NCBI RefSeq assembly: GCF_032854445.1 | Contig: NC_088302.1 | Coordinates: forward strand, 47,408,645-47,472,644 | DNA: 64,000 nucleotides | Source of the DNA: Liolophura sinensis | Taxonomy: Eukaryota; Mollusca; Polyplacophora; Chitonida; Chitonidae | Direction: 5' to 3' | Position numbers and translations under genes: made by a program | In this document: one piece after another, positions 25,131 through 37,256 of the stretch | Numbering within the stretch: the stretch's first letter is position 1 | Layout: each line of letters opens with the position of its first letter | Notes under the pieces: generated by a model | What the model saw: only the letters and a program-made list of their open reading frames with translations | Told to the model about the DNA's origin: nothing | The model's database searches: none

Positions 25131-25734
25131 CAGTTAAGGATGATTAACAACGCCAAAATTGAAGTTGTTTCTCTTGTCGTAAAGGAGGCATGGCATATCA
25201 AACATTGCTCTCATCTCATCATCTTCCATAAAGTAAAATGGCGACTGTCATGACACTTATCTCTTTTAAATCCTGGTTGGCAATTTAATTTAATATACCT
25301 TGGTTTTAACGCGCGACGCAGTATCCCCAAAGTCTGCTCCCTTTGCATTGTTTTCATGTCTATGAATGAAAACAACGACAAACGACAAACTAATATCACT
25401 GAACTTTTTGACCTAATTCTGTTAAAAACATATTGCTAATGGGCTGTATAAGTTGTTACTATTTAAGCATTTACATTTCATTGTATTGCTGGAATAAAAT
25501 CCTAACTGACAAGACGGCCGGATTTCACCGCTTACGTCTGACCATTTGCAACTGCCTTTGGAGCTCTTTGCTGTATAGTTATTTATACAAAGCTACTTCA
25601 CTGAGGCGATGTTGGTTAGGGGTAAGATTTTGTAACAAAAAACCCAGCCGTGGTCAAGTATATTTCACGAGACTGAAGCCAAGACGAATGCAAAATTAGA
25701 ATACTTTACTTGATTGTCAGCTCTGGGTCTGGTT

Positions 25735-26060
25735 ATATCGAGGACAACCGTCTTCATTTTTGGAACTGGTGTGGTCTACAGCAATCAAATAAATAAATTA
25801 TGGCTTGGAAATGGTGTAGTTGATCAACCGTCTAGATGTTTACACATCACTTTATGGGTTTGCCACTGGTGTAAGTTGATCAACCCTTTAGATTTTTACA
25901 CATCACTTTATGGGTTTGCAACTGGTCTGGTTGATCAACCCCCTATATTTTTACACGTCACTTTATGGGATCGGAAGTGATGTATTCGAGCTCCTGCCTG
26001 GGTGTTACTTTATGGATTTGGAACTGGTGTGGTTCATCATAGATTTGTATACCTCTGGTT
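25735..26060 (+). repeat. About 54-bp degenerate tandem repeat
   Basis: About five units built on ttggaactggtgtggttgat, caaccctttagatttttaca and catcactttatggg. The open frame 25714-25980 is only this repeat read through. Confidence 0.85.
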
Positions 26061-27179
26061 TCCTCCATTCATTCATATAAAAGGAAAACAGTAATGAAAT
26101 AAAATATAAATAAAGGCCTGTGACGGGGTTTTTTGTTGTAAAAGCAGTCTACAGTGATGCTATAAGTAAGTTCTGTTGAGATCATGGAATGATGCATTTA
26201 CTTTTAGTGTTAACGTAATGTCCCAAACTAACAAGAGATTTAAGCCTGTCGCATGTACACGTGACATTATCTTTGAATTATAATCACACACGAGCCAGTG
26301 ACATGTGGATTTGAAATCGTAAGACCTAGGCCGAATTGACAAAAACTGATTATAGGCTAAATCTAACGGCTATCGGACTGTAGACACAAGGTCATGGGGC
26401 CAAGTTTAATGCATATGATCATATCTGTAATTATTTCCTTTCGTCTTCCACATGCCAGACTTGCTCACTTGCCTCCAAATGGGGAAAGGCGTGAGTTATT
26501 TTGGCAAAATAACATGGCTCATACTCTACTCTTCGGTTTCCTCCACACATATCATTTATCGCCGTCCAACACGTGGAATATTCTTGAAAATGACCTTAAT
26601 CCCCGATGCCACCAATCAGTCATTAGGGTCACTTCCGTGGAGAAAATTCAAGGCGAACGCATTCAAACCAACGAGAGATAGATAACAGTCCTTTATGAAC
26701 AGGGAGTCTAGAAAGGAAAAGTTTGTCGTTTGAAGAATGTGTGATGGTTATTGAATAAACCAGTGGATTACTGCTACAACAATCAGCGATCCTGTATCTG
26801 GCGGTGGGTAACTCAACCGGGACGTCGAAACTATGTACAGTGAAAGACATAAAAGCAACTGAGATATTTTCTAAATAAGCCATCAAAGGATTTACTCGAA
26901 CAAAGGAGGTTACATGTGATTGCTGTTTTAATCATGCACGCTATTCATTCAGGCTTACAGATGGATTTTCTCTCTAACATCTCAGTAAACCAGACAGTAG
27001 TTTCCTGGATATATATCAGAGTCTACACTTTGATTCGCTTAGGCCTTGTAGATAAAGCAATACTGTGAATCACACATATGACTGCTCCGACCGAAACACC
27101 ATCCATCGGCTACATTTTGTGCCACTATTTTAACACAATATACGAGCAACAACAGCGTTGAAAGAAATGAAAAGGGGGG

Positions 27180-27660
27180 CCCAACTATCACAAGACATGA
27201 GGTGAGGGCCCAGGGGAAGCCTTGGTCCCACGGAAGGTGGGTGACTCCAGATTGCCGTAGATGAGATCGCAGCTATTTCGGTGCATGGAGAGATAGGGGT
27301 ATGAAGGGTAGAAGTGAGTGCTCGGGGTTTAACGTTGTTCTTGACATTCTAAAACTGAAAGTTTTAAAAGGTTACTCCAGCAGGTTAGGCGAAGGTCCAG
27401 GGCCGCTTAGATCTCGGATTGTCTGTGACCTTAGATTGCCATGGATTACATGTGTAATTGAAGAGACATTCAAAACTTGGGCATCCAGACAAAGGGTTTA
27501 AAGAGTACAGAGACGTAAAAGTGACGTGGTTATTTTTTTAAGACTATAAGTGGGGGAATGGCAGTTCAAATGTCTGCCGGAGCACATCTGGTGAGGGTCC
27601 AGGGGCCTTCCAGGCCTTCGCGACCCTAGATTGTCATAGTTTTCAGCCATTCAAAGTTAA
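27180..27660 (+). repeat. Three diverged units of about 195 bp
   Basis: Three copies of a block resembling gtgagggtccaggggcc, then ccctagattgccatgg, occur near 27200, 27390 and 27590. The spacing is about 190-205 bp, and the sequence is more GC-rich than its surroundings. Confidence 0.6.
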
Positions 27661-27837
27661 ACCGAGCCCCGAGACGCACAGAAATATACAAGATTAGAAG
27701 TCAGTGCCCCGAGTTTTGGAGTCATGGTTCCAACTATAGCATTGAGACCCCCCAGTTTTATATGACAGCTATAGAAGAGCGTATTTGGCGATTAAGAAAT
27801 ATCGTTGTTTATCTAGTTGTTGTTGTTGTTCATTTTA

Positions 27838-28022
27838 GTACATTAAATGTGGACGATCTGAACTGTTGGTACATTAAATGTGGACGATCTGAACTGTTAG
27901 TACATTAAATGTGGACGATCTGAAGTGTTAGTACATTAAATATGGACGATATAAACTGTTAGTACATTAAATGTGGACGATATAAACTGTTAGTACATTA
28001 AATGTGGACGATCTGAACTGTT
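27838..28022 (+). repeat. 31-bp minisatellite, six units
   Basis: Six nearly identical units, gtacattaaatgtggacgat followed by ctgaactgtta. Two units have ataaactgtta instead. The array lies just before a SINE. Confidence 0.96.
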
Positions 28023-28070
28023 AGAATTAAGCTCTACAGTATATACTTTACATTTCATGCAGGATAAACC

Positions 28071-28392
28071 GGCCCGGATAGCACAGTTGGTAGAGCGTCC
28101 GCTTCGGGAGCTATAGACCCAGTATCAATCCTGGGTCAAGACTTTGAAAGAGGAAGAAACTTCCTCGCTTGGCGTCCAACATGAAGGGGATAGTGCAACG
28201 ACTGATTGACCCTTATCAGTATAATGGATGTAAATGACTGAACGGTACATGGTTACCTCACCATATGCCTTTGGTAACAAGCATACACTGCCTGTGTACA
28301 TTTCTTCCCACCATGATTCTGGTGGCCTTCGTATAAGTGAAATATCCTTGAATACGGTGTAAAACTGCAGTGAAATAAAGAATAAGTATTTA
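28071..28392 (+). mobile_element. Chimeric tRNA-derived SINE: family 2 head, family 1 tail
   Basis: The head is tRNA-like, with ggatagcacagttggtagag (A box) and gtatcaatcctgggtc (B box). The body has cctcgcttggcgtccaacat, gggatagtgcaacgactgat and tatcagtataatgg, matching the body type of the element at 37025. The 3' part (ccttcgtataagtgaaatat, ccttgaatacggtgtaaaac and an A-rich tail) is the family 1 tail module. Not a functional tRNA gene: the arms do not fold into a complete cloverleaf by eye. Confidence 0.85.
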
Positions 28393-28500
28393 CTTACTTA
28401 TTTGGTTGGTGTTTTACACCCTATTCAAGAATATTTCATTTACAAGACGGCGACAAGCATCATATAGGGGCAGAGCCAGGGGAAACCCACAACTATCCGG
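28388..28500 (-). mobile_element. SINE family 1 tail, inverted against the preceding SINE
   Basis: Begins with tatttacttacttatttggt, then tggtgttttacaccctattc, aagaatatttcatttacaag and ggggaaacccacaactatcc. It is the reverse complement of the family 1 3' part. With the preceding element it forms a tail-to-tail inverted repeat of roughly 70-bp arms. Confidence 0.87.
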
Positions 28501-30360
28501 TTAATAAAAAAATAAGATCATTTTGTATAAGTACACCAAAATGTGTATGAGTATTAATGCACCTCGGTAAACTTGTTACTATTAACGTCTGAATGTGTTA
28601 CACACCTGTTTATTTTCTGCACATGCACTTCCTCACAATGTGGCCACATTGTTACAATTCGGGGATGACAAGGATTGTGAGTAGGCGACAAGAAGCGACA
28701 GGCATGACAGGAAATGGAATTTCCGATAAAACGCGAACTTGTCAGATATTAATAGGTGAAAGCATTTCGGCATAAAATACTTGTCATGTCTGTAACTAAG
28801 AGCAGTACCAGTGCCTCGCTTCTTTGGAGAAGCGAAAAAGGGGAACAAAAACCGTTTCGGTGGAATAAGGAAACTGATTGGTGTTTCTTCTGTTGTGGAT
28901 TGCAAGGGAGACTGTTGTGGAGACTGCTGTGGATTCCAAAGGAGTAAAACATTTTCCGTGCTGTTTCCAGTTGCAATGTAGGTCCACAAAAGGGCTTTAT
29001 ATTTTCTGTACTACAGAACTATTACATTTTTTCTACGAAATCATTCTCTTATTTATTTGTGCTCAGATTCGATAGGCGTTTATGCTCAGTTCTACCATAG
29101 AAACTATTATAAATAATCCAAATGAACCATGGTCATGCACTAGGTAGTTTCGTACTTCTTTGTACAAGTGCAACCAGATATACTGTGTACAGGCCTGGAA
29201 GGATGTAATAATAGCTAGAAATGGAATTTTCTGTGTATACGCACATTTTGAAAGAGATATATCTTCGTAAAATGCCAGTTATAATAATAATTTAGATTGA
29301 TAATAAAACTTACAGCATATAGAAAGTAAAACCAGAGCAGCGACAACAGTGTGATGATTGACAAATGGTCAGCCCTAAACGGTGACATACGGCCTCTTGT
29401 TTACCTCAGTTATGATTTTATTCTATGACCTATGTCAATATAATGTTCTCGATGACCTTAAGGTCTTCTTGACAGACGTTTTCCACCAGTCTTACATGTC
29501 GTTGTTCATTCATGACATTTACAAGGGCCTTGGTCCAGATGAAGTCGAGGGTATAAAATCAGAGCTGCATAACTACAGGGGTCTGAGCAGAGTTTAATGG
29601 CAGAGTAAACTGCTCGGAGTTAGCCACAATGCCTCGGCAAACAAGCGGTTTCCTGAAAACGTCAACCATATGTCAGTACGGCTACGGAATGAATGTTCTA
29701 CCAATTTGTTTTTTTCTATGCTCGGTTGTTCTTGCATTCCGCTTGTACTTGAACAAGGCAATTTTTGAAAGGTCGCCCTTGCCTGTTGTGGCGAAAAGGA
29801 AATGCATATCGTTTGAGCAGTTTGAATGAGGAACCAATTTTGAAAAAGGTTTCCATTAAATGGGTCTTGCACTGGAACATTCATGCTAAGGTTTATCGTG
29901 ACTTTCGTACTTATTCACGAAATCGTATCGTAGTTGTGTAAGAACTACTGACGAGTTAATTAATGGTATTATTTCTGAAATATAATTTCAAGTGAATAAA
30001 ACTATAACTTTGCAGCATGTTATGAAAAACCTCAAACCGAAAGGAAAAAATCAAAAAATATTTACTTACATAAATAAATCTTAAATCAATCAAAATTATA
30101 TACTACGATCAATGAAATCTAAATCGAGATATCTAGCTCCAGAAACTATAAAATACCTACCTGTATATCCCTAAAATCAGAGATAAGCACTAGGCAAACT
30201 GACGTGTTCTCCTCGATGTGACGCACAAAAATTCATTGTCCGTGATGGGGAATGAGCCGACAGTACCTCGGGTCAGTGACAGATTCTTTGGTTTGTGTGC
30301 TACGTTGTACTCAGCAATGTTTCATGTGTACAACGTGGTCACTTTCCCTGGAGTGCCGAA
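28500..30360. other. No secure gene; one small membrane-protein-like ORF
   Basis: Several overlapping open frames on both strands at 28593-29075 show no family signal. A 40-bp block at about 29335-29372 (gagcagcgacaacagtgtga, then attgacaaatggtca) recurs at about 59478-59514, so a short dispersed repeat is present. Confidence 0.5.
29629..29829 (+). CDS. Hypothetical 66-aa ORF with one hydrophobic segment
   Basis: An ATG-to-stop frame. Residues about 21-41 (MNVLPICFFLCSVVLAFRLY) look like a single membrane span or signal anchor, followed by a basic stretch and SFEQFE at the end. I do not recognise it. It could be the first exon of a type II membrane protein, but no donor site is evident before the stop, and a 96-codon open frame runs antisense, so chance is quite possible. 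Confidence 0.2.
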   Translation: MPRQTSGFLKTSTICQYGYGMNVLPICFFLCSVVLAFRLYLNKAIFERSPLPVVAKRKCISFEQFE

Positions 30361-30565
30361 AATTTATTTGATTTGTGTTTTAAGCCGCACAAATGAATAT
30401 TTCACTTATACGACAACGACCAGGAGAACCCGGGGGAAACCCACGACCATCAGCACGCTGCTGAAATACCTTCCCATCTACGGCCGTAGAGGAAGCTGGT
30501 ATTAGCTGAATTTGATCTCACAGCGACCGCATTGGCAAGAGGCTCTTGTGTCATTGCGCAGCGCT
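30361..30565 (-). mobile_element. SINE family 1, inverted, nearly full length
   Basis: Plus-strand order: tttatttgatttgtgtttta, gaatatttcacttatacgac, gggggaaacccacgaccatc, ccttcccatctacggccgta, gaggaagctgg, ctcacagcgaccgcattggc, gtcattgcgcagcgctgg. This is the reverse complement of tail, central part and B box. A short stretch of the central domain is deleted. Confidence 0.9.
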
Positions 30566-30579
30566 GGAGTGCTAAGCAA

Positions 30580-31110
30580 AAGGTCTACACATCGAAGTGT
30601 TGAACAGCCACATTATTACAAAGACAATGCAGTTAAAATACTTTTTCTAAATCATATTGTTAAATGACTGCATAATGAACCTATTGCGTCATGAACATTC
30701 GACTAATTTCTTTTTTATGTAACGGAATTTGCTAACATCGAACTCTGAAACTATACCATAGCTACAAAAGATATAATAAACTAAAATCCATTTATTAAGG
30801 GTATGTACTAAACCATGAAAACAATTTCAAACATGGGGGTGCCAGAAACAGGGTCTAAAGTAATGGCAGTCACGTTTTTGGTAACTGGTGTCGTCCTAGG
30901 TCAAAACATGATTGACTCCGCCCATTACAAATCATGCAGCTTTGACGTTATGACGTCGCCGAAGCAATGAAGCCTTCGTGGCAAAAACAAGCTTATGCAC
31001 TTATGAATTAACAAAGCATTGTAACTGCATTTTCCTTGCAATAAAATGAATGTCCAACATATCAATATGATGAGCTTGTCGTGTTACCGTTAACGGCAAT
31101 TTTCATTGAG
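30580..31110. mobile_element. MITE-like element, copy B
   Basis: Same order of blocks as copy A: attattacaaagacaatgcag, actttttctaaatcat, then the centre gggtgccagaaacagggtct, then tatgacgtcgccgaagcaat, ttcgtggcaaaaacaagctt, actgcattttccttgcaata. The left arm has lost the internal block that corresponds to agctcattttcgacagcaag. The left end abuts a SINE that ends near 30565. Confidence 0.83.
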
Positions 31111-31114
31111 CGTA

Positions 31115-33700
31115 CAAGTCATGTTACAGAATTTACCCATATGTTACGCACAGATTTCAACCCGCAGAACGAGGTCAGTGGTATAAGGTAAGTTCTCCCA
31201 CAGAACCTTCATGTAAGACCGTCTGAACGGCTCTAGGTGCGTTATCGATGGTTATTTGCCGTTGTGCTCTCTCAGAGGCTAGGACTGAACGAACACGTGT
31301 GTCGGTGACAAGCAGGTGGACCTCGCGACAGTCCAGAGATGTGCAAGGTGAAAACTTTCCGCGCGATGTCAAGATATTCTAAATAGAGCTAACCATACTT
31401 ACGTCGGGCGCACGGCGATATATTAGCTCTAAGATATGGTACATTTTGTTTCCGCAGGACTTCTTTTTAGAGAAGCTGAACGGGTAAGGCCTCTTGCTAT
31501 GTTGTCGTTGTCAAACTACTGAGCGGCGCCATATTAGGACTACATGTACTCTGTGTAAATCACATGCATTCGTTTTCCTTCACTAGCATATCGTTCACAT
31601 TTTTCCACTTACCATTCCAAGAGTACTTTGAAACCAGGATTGTGAGTTTTTCATTGGAGAACATTTGTGCTCCCAGAGGCTAGAGCTATCTTAGTCTTGT
31701 CTGTAGGGTTTCTCCTGAGAGTGAGACTGGATAAAAATGTTTGTTCAACTTACAGATTTATTACAGTGAATAGGGTCAAATGGACATCATGGTTTCCAAT
31801 AATGTTGCGTATTACGTATTACTAAACTGAAAAATTCAAGGGCAGATATACCTTGGATGAAACATTACGAAACTACCAAAACATACATGTTCGATGTTTT
31901 TTATCATTCACATTAATGATTAATGCACTCCAATTTGCTACACATGCTAAAAAGAGGAAAATGTAATGTTGAAAAATGAGACTGACACATTTTCATGAGT
32001 CACACGACCACATTTGAGACATTTTGAGGCAAATTATGTTCTGGGACGGAAAAGTGTTTAAACGAAAAAAATTTGCTTGGTTTCACAAAGCGCATATGCT
32101 TTCTGGCGTGAGAAAGTCGTCTTAATTTAACTCACCTATCTAATTCCATGACCACTCAGTTACATAAGATCAATGATAAATGGGATTGATATTTGATTTG
32201 TATTAACATCTCATTTTAAAAACGCTTTTAAAATGTTTTTATGTTCACGATTGCCAGTTACAAAAAGACCTCAAGCATTTATTCAAGATTGGTTACAATT
32301 ATGACGAATTCCTTCCCATATATTGTTATATAGTTCTAATACAGTTCTGATGGCCATATGGTAATAATACATAACCAGCGGAAAATGGAACACTTTATAT
32401 TGAAGCAATGAAAAAGAGTGGAACACAACCAAGATTTGTAATGTTCATACTTCATACAGATAGAGAAAATGAGTTATTTACGAACTTGCAAAATGTGCAG
32501 TGTAGGAATTGATAGCCTAAATATTCGTCATAATTCAGCAAGTGTTTTATATTATATCCGCACTGAGCCTCTATTTAAATGCACAATATTTGGTTCTGAA
32601 TTAGGTTTTCAGGATTTTGGCGAAATATATGTACAAGTAGGAGTATATCTTGTATAGCTGAAAATTCGCACCAGCAAGATGGAAATCCGGTCAAGTGCAC
32701 CATTCTTCGCGGGACCGATCTCTGGTGGAGTTCTCAACATTCATATCCACAACCACAATAAAAACGACGAATATCCATCAGTTAAATGCTGTCGCATCAG
32801 GGCAATTCAGTTCTCACAATCGTCCGAAGAATTGTAGACTGTAGTCATACATGCCTTGGAAATGTATGTATGTGTAGGCGCAAAAAAATCCAACTGCACT
32901 GCTGTGCAAGCAGAGAAAGGAGACAAAATATTCTCTCTGATTTGAGGCAAAATTTTGTACTTTTTTCGATTTTCCATCAATGGGATAAACAGAATCCCCA
33001 AACCCGTGACCCTGTAGTATAAAATTTATTAAATCCGAGTCAAAAATTTCGTTTGTTTCTCGTCAGAGGCTCGAAACAAATGAGATTTTTCAACTCTTCT
33101 TAATAAATTTGAAACTACACTATCATTCGTTGGAAATCAATTATTTTGCACCAAACTGAAGATCATTGATACGACAATCAAAAATGAAAAATAAACAAAC
33201 AAATAAAAACAACCCAACAAAATAACATGGGTTAAATTTTTTGGCAATAGAATGCAGAGAAAACATTTCCGGTATATAATGATAGCAAAATCCGCTTGAT
33301 CAGAATGTACCACTTTTCTTTTGGGTGCCATTTTTTGACAGGCGTATCATTGATTTTGTCCTGGGCAGAGAATATCGAAAAAAAAATGAAGTCTGTAAAT
33401 AAGTGAAAAAAAGAGAAAAATCAATTATCTCATTCGTCTCGCTTGGGCTGTGTAAATGGTGTTGTGTTTAGTATCCCAACGAGTTCAGTTTTTTCAGCAT
33501 GTTTAAAGATAATTGAGGTCGTTGCTTGTGCCGTCATGCTTGACTGGCGTTATAGGCAGTCCACCAGAGCCACCTAGAAGTGAATTAAGAGAGAGGAGGA
33601 CCATAATCCGCATACATTACTGTATGGATGGAAATATGTCTATGTTTGAGAAATGATTTAAACGTTTGACCCATCCCGGGTGTCATGTAAGAGTTTTGAT
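31115..33700. other. No gene recognised
   Basis: AT-rich sequence. Open frames at 31175-31372 (-), 32469-32657 (+) and 32786-33022 (+) have no recognised features. Confidence 0.6.
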
Positions 33701-33708
33701 CAGTGGAT

Positions 33709-33888
33709 TTGATTTATTTATTTATTTATTTGATTGGTGTTTTACGCCGTACTCAAGAATATTTCACTTATACGACGGCGGCCAGCATTATGGTGGGGGG
33801 AAACCGGACACAGCCCGGGGGAAACCCACGACCATCCGCAAGTTGCTGGCAGACTAGCGCGCTAACCGACTGAGCCACGGAGGCCCCC
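33709..33888 (-). mobile_element. SINE family 1, inverted, retains the tRNA-like head
   Basis: (TTTA)n, then tgattggtgttttacgccgt, actcaagaatatttcactta, cgacggcggccagcattatg, gggggaaacccacgaccatc, gcgctaaccgactgagccac and ggaggcccc. The reverse complement begins ggggcctccgtggctcagtc, which gives the family's 5' end and A box. The central region between the cross-domain and the head is deleted. Confidence 0.93.
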
Positions 33889-33889
33889 T

Positions 33890-36865
33890 GGCTCAGTGTT
33901 ATATCATGTCTTTCTCGCTGCCAGTGAAGGCATGTTTTTGACCAATGCAACCGCCCAGGGATGGAATATAACAACCCAGCTTGCTACTTTACGAAAAAAA
34001 AGACATGACCAAAAGGTGCTCTTGAAAGTTTCCACTTAATCCTCTGTGACCGTACATAAGTGTAAGCGTGTCATGTATTTATTAGGCGCCAAGTTTCAGC
34101 TCAGTGATATTCGTGTTGGCTGATATCACACCTATCCCTGTTTGTAAACGGACATGCTTTGTGTAAGAGTTCTGAATGAGACGCAACTTCACCGAAAATC
34201 AATCAGATTTCGGGCTATCAATCATTTGAGATGACCATCTACTGAACAGACTTCTTGGGATTCAGTCTTAATTGGTGACGTCAGTAGTTAAGCCTTCCAG
34301 CTAGCTGCTGCTCGGATTTCTTTTGCATTTTCTTCCTAATTTTGCCAATTATTCCAAACGTATGTGGATATCATGACAGTTGACCCGTGGGAGTTGGTCC
34401 AGTAGCTGGAGAACCTTGAGGAGTGGCAACGTCATTAAGTGACGTCCCGGGGAGTGAGACGCATTCCCGTCCGTCACCTGGAATGGATTTGCCTGTCACA
34501 TGGGCGTCATGTCCTTATCGCTAGGCAGACCATTATTCTTTGTAAACGGATCGAACTCCGAGAAAACCTTTGGGGAATCAGCCGTGCGTTTTTCGCCCGA
34601 CCGGAGGCAAGATTATCTAAACCCCCATCGCCGGATCTTTGACAGCTTGTCACACGTGGACCCTAGGCTTGACCGAATCGACTTGCTTTTCACTATAAAG
34701 CCTGGCGACTATTCCGCTCGCCTGTAGATATACCGAATCAGTGCTTTATATAGAGATCAAATTTTGTCGTGTCAAACCTCTATGGCTGTGTAAATGTTTA
34801 CCGATACACAAGAACATCATCGCGATAAAGGCATTTGACACTGTTCCCAATTAGAGTCGAGCTTGTCACAACTCAAGGACATGCAATCAACACTGAATTA
34901 GCCGAGCTAGGTATTCAGAAGTGGGATGAAGATCTGCTTGTAACAGATTAAATTCAATTCGAAGATGATGTTTTTTTCGTCACCCTCTTCATATACGCGA
35001 GAATTCAGGTTCACGACATACTTCACGTCATTTACTAAGGTAGTGATTTCCGTCCAAGAGTTTAAGATGACATTTTTGAAAAATAAATTAAATTTAAATT
35101 TGTAGATTCTAAGATTCGAGGCTATTTTGGAGATTAACTGAGAGTTGACATGGAATTAGTAAGTAGTTGGACAAGGATGTACTTTCACCTTCTTGAAATG
35201 AGTGAGAGAGCGGAAATTTCAGAGTAATTCCGTTAAAAGCAAATAACCAGATATGCACAGCTGATGCATCACAGTGTTCCAAACGAACAGTGTTTCAATT
35301 AAATGTTTGCTTCGCCGATTGTGCAACTCAAGACATTACTTGTCACTTTGGTTTACGAATGTCCTGTTTTGTCTTTTTATTTTGCGAACAAAAGTTAAGA
35401 GTGATCTTACGATAATGATCACTCCAACTGTCATTGTTTATACTTCCAAGTTAAGCTTTCCATTATTCGATGAGTATGAAATACACATGGATACACATGG
35501 ACAACTCCCAGATGTGCACTGATACATTCAAATACAAAATGTACTTGCTTAAATAAAATAAAGGAAATAAAATCGACTACTTTAATGGCAGTATTCTTAT
35601 GGAAACACGACAAAATTTTTTAATATGGTCAAAGAAATCCTACATTATTTCCAGCATTTACTTTATTTTACCAGCTCCCATAGAGGCGATTGAGGCGATG
35701 AAGTGATTTAGGTAATAAAAAAAAAAAAAAAAAAAAGACTACGTCCCAGAACAGAAGTGTGGGCAATAGGTGTGGATGAAACTATTATATATTTAAAAAA
35801 ATCGTATCTCAAAACTTCCACACAAGCTGTCGTTGCAATAAAAACGTGAACTCAAAATCTGAATCACTTTATTTAACCAATTACAGTTTTATCCAAATTC
35901 AAAACTCTCCGCTTATGTAGAATCTATCTTGTTAAACGGGCACTGGTAGTTTGTTCATGTTTCAGATACGTTTTCCCGTGAGTATCAATTATAGAGACTG
36001 TATCGAGCGACATGGAGTGTATTCATGTGTCTATACAGAACTTTTATTAACCATGACGGGTTAGTTTAGTGTTACGTGTTTTAACGGTAACGAAGCCTAT
36101 CCGGTTATATTAAAACTTTCAATGGCTATCTCTTGTAGTGTGTATCTTACGTAATCGCCAGAGCTGTTGTAACCATGTTGAATCTTGGCTTCCATTGTGT
36201 TCAATAAACACTATTCTATTGACCTTATAATTGGACTCACTCCAAAGAAAAGGAACCAAGGGCTGTTTACAAAGCTTACCAATTAACCCGTACAAGGTGT
36301 GTAAACAGCTTCATGACTGGCCGCTCCTCGTTCTAACAAACATGCTCAACTCGTTTTTTCTGCACACAACTGTAGCCATACAACAAGGCAACCGGCAGAT
36401 AAGCCCAAGATCATGAAATTAATTAATATAATGTCAAGAAAAGTTCGTTGTAAAAGGACGCTGTCAGCAGTTTCTAACAATCCCCAGTTCGTACTCAATA
36501 CCCATGCAGTCCTTTTAAGGGCTTTATTCATATAACTGTATTTCTTGCCTCGGAATCCGTAAACAGTGTAATTATACGCCTGGGTTACACTTTTGTAGTA
36601 TAATTGTTGAAGTTATAGTTAGACTGATATCTTTGTGGGAAAACACCAAGCAGCTTTTCACTACGCAATTTATTTATATACTTATTTTTTCTATTAAATA
36701 TTGGTGCTTATTATAGTGTTGATGATTAATCTGTCGCCGCTTTACTTTATGCAGGTTAATTAATAAGGGGAATTACCTTACAATGTGTGATGGTAACCAG
36801 CAAGACAACAAGCAACCAAAATAACAAGGTGTCGGCTGAGTGGATTTAGTAATATGATTTAATGG
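33890..36865. other. No gene recognised; contains a poly(A) tract
   Basis: A more GC-rich patch at about 34430-34730 is open in two plus frames (34439-34642 and 34500-34727), but I see no motif and no convincing splice sites. A run of about 20 A lies near 35718-35737; I could not identify a retrotransposed sequence before it. Confidence 0.5.
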
Positions 36866-36869
36866 CGAT

Positions 36870-37020
36870 ATTTATTTGTTTAACTGGTTTTTTATGCAGT
36901 ACTCAAGAATATTTCACTTACTAGTACACGACACCAACCAACAATGTGGTGGAGGAAACCGAACAGAACGTTGGGGAAACCCTTGATCATGCGCAGGTTT
37001 GCTGGTAGACTTTCCCACAC
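36870..37020 (-). mobile_element. SINE family 1, inverted, diverged
   Basis: Plus-strand order: tttatttgtttaactggttt, cagtactcaagaatatttca, caatgtggtggaggaaaccg, ggggaaacccttgatcatgc, gtagactttcccacac. It joins directly onto a family 2 SINE at 37025, so one may have inserted into or beside the other. Confidence 0.85.
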
Positions 37021-37024
37021 TTCT

Positions 37025-37256
37025 CTTCGATGGCCTAATGGTTAACGCGTCCGTCTGGAATTCTGGTTCTGATCCAGGATCAAAGCCAAGGACTGTAAAA
37101 ATGCTAGTTGTTGCTGCAGCGCTTGGCGCTCTTGTAGCTCTTAGGACTTGTTGGCCCGCTGCCAGAATAATGTGACTGGGTGGGGGTGTCATGTCTGGTG
37201 TCATGTCTGGTGTCTTTGGCATGATACCTCATTGGCGGCAGCACTTTGGCGCCATG
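37025..37256 (+). mobile_element. tRNA-derived SINE, family 2
   Basis: The head tcgatggcctaatggttaac, gcgtccgtctgg and gatccaggatcaaag has the spacing of tRNA A and B boxes. The body has gactgtaaaaatgctagttg and cagcgcttggcgctc. The 3' part includes aataatgtgactgggtgggg, a duplicated gtcatgtctggtgt, and ttggcatgatacctcattgg. A minus-strand open frame at 36914-37222 is just these SINEs read backwards. Confidence 0.85.

Noticed and set aside
25714-25980. 88-codon ORF
   Set aside because: It is the 54-bp tandem repeat read through; the protein repeats follow the DNA units.
28071-28145. Functional tRNA gene
   Set aside because: A and B box motifs are present, but the stems do not form a complete cloverleaf by eye and the sequence continues into a SINE body.
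30218-30505. 95-codon ORF
   Set aside because: Its second half is the inverted SINE at 30361-30565.
37025-37095. Functional tRNA gene
   Set aside because: Same reasoning: tRNA-like promoter boxes at the head of a SINE.
36914-37222. 102-codon minus-strand ORF
   Set aside because: It lies entirely in two SINEs.
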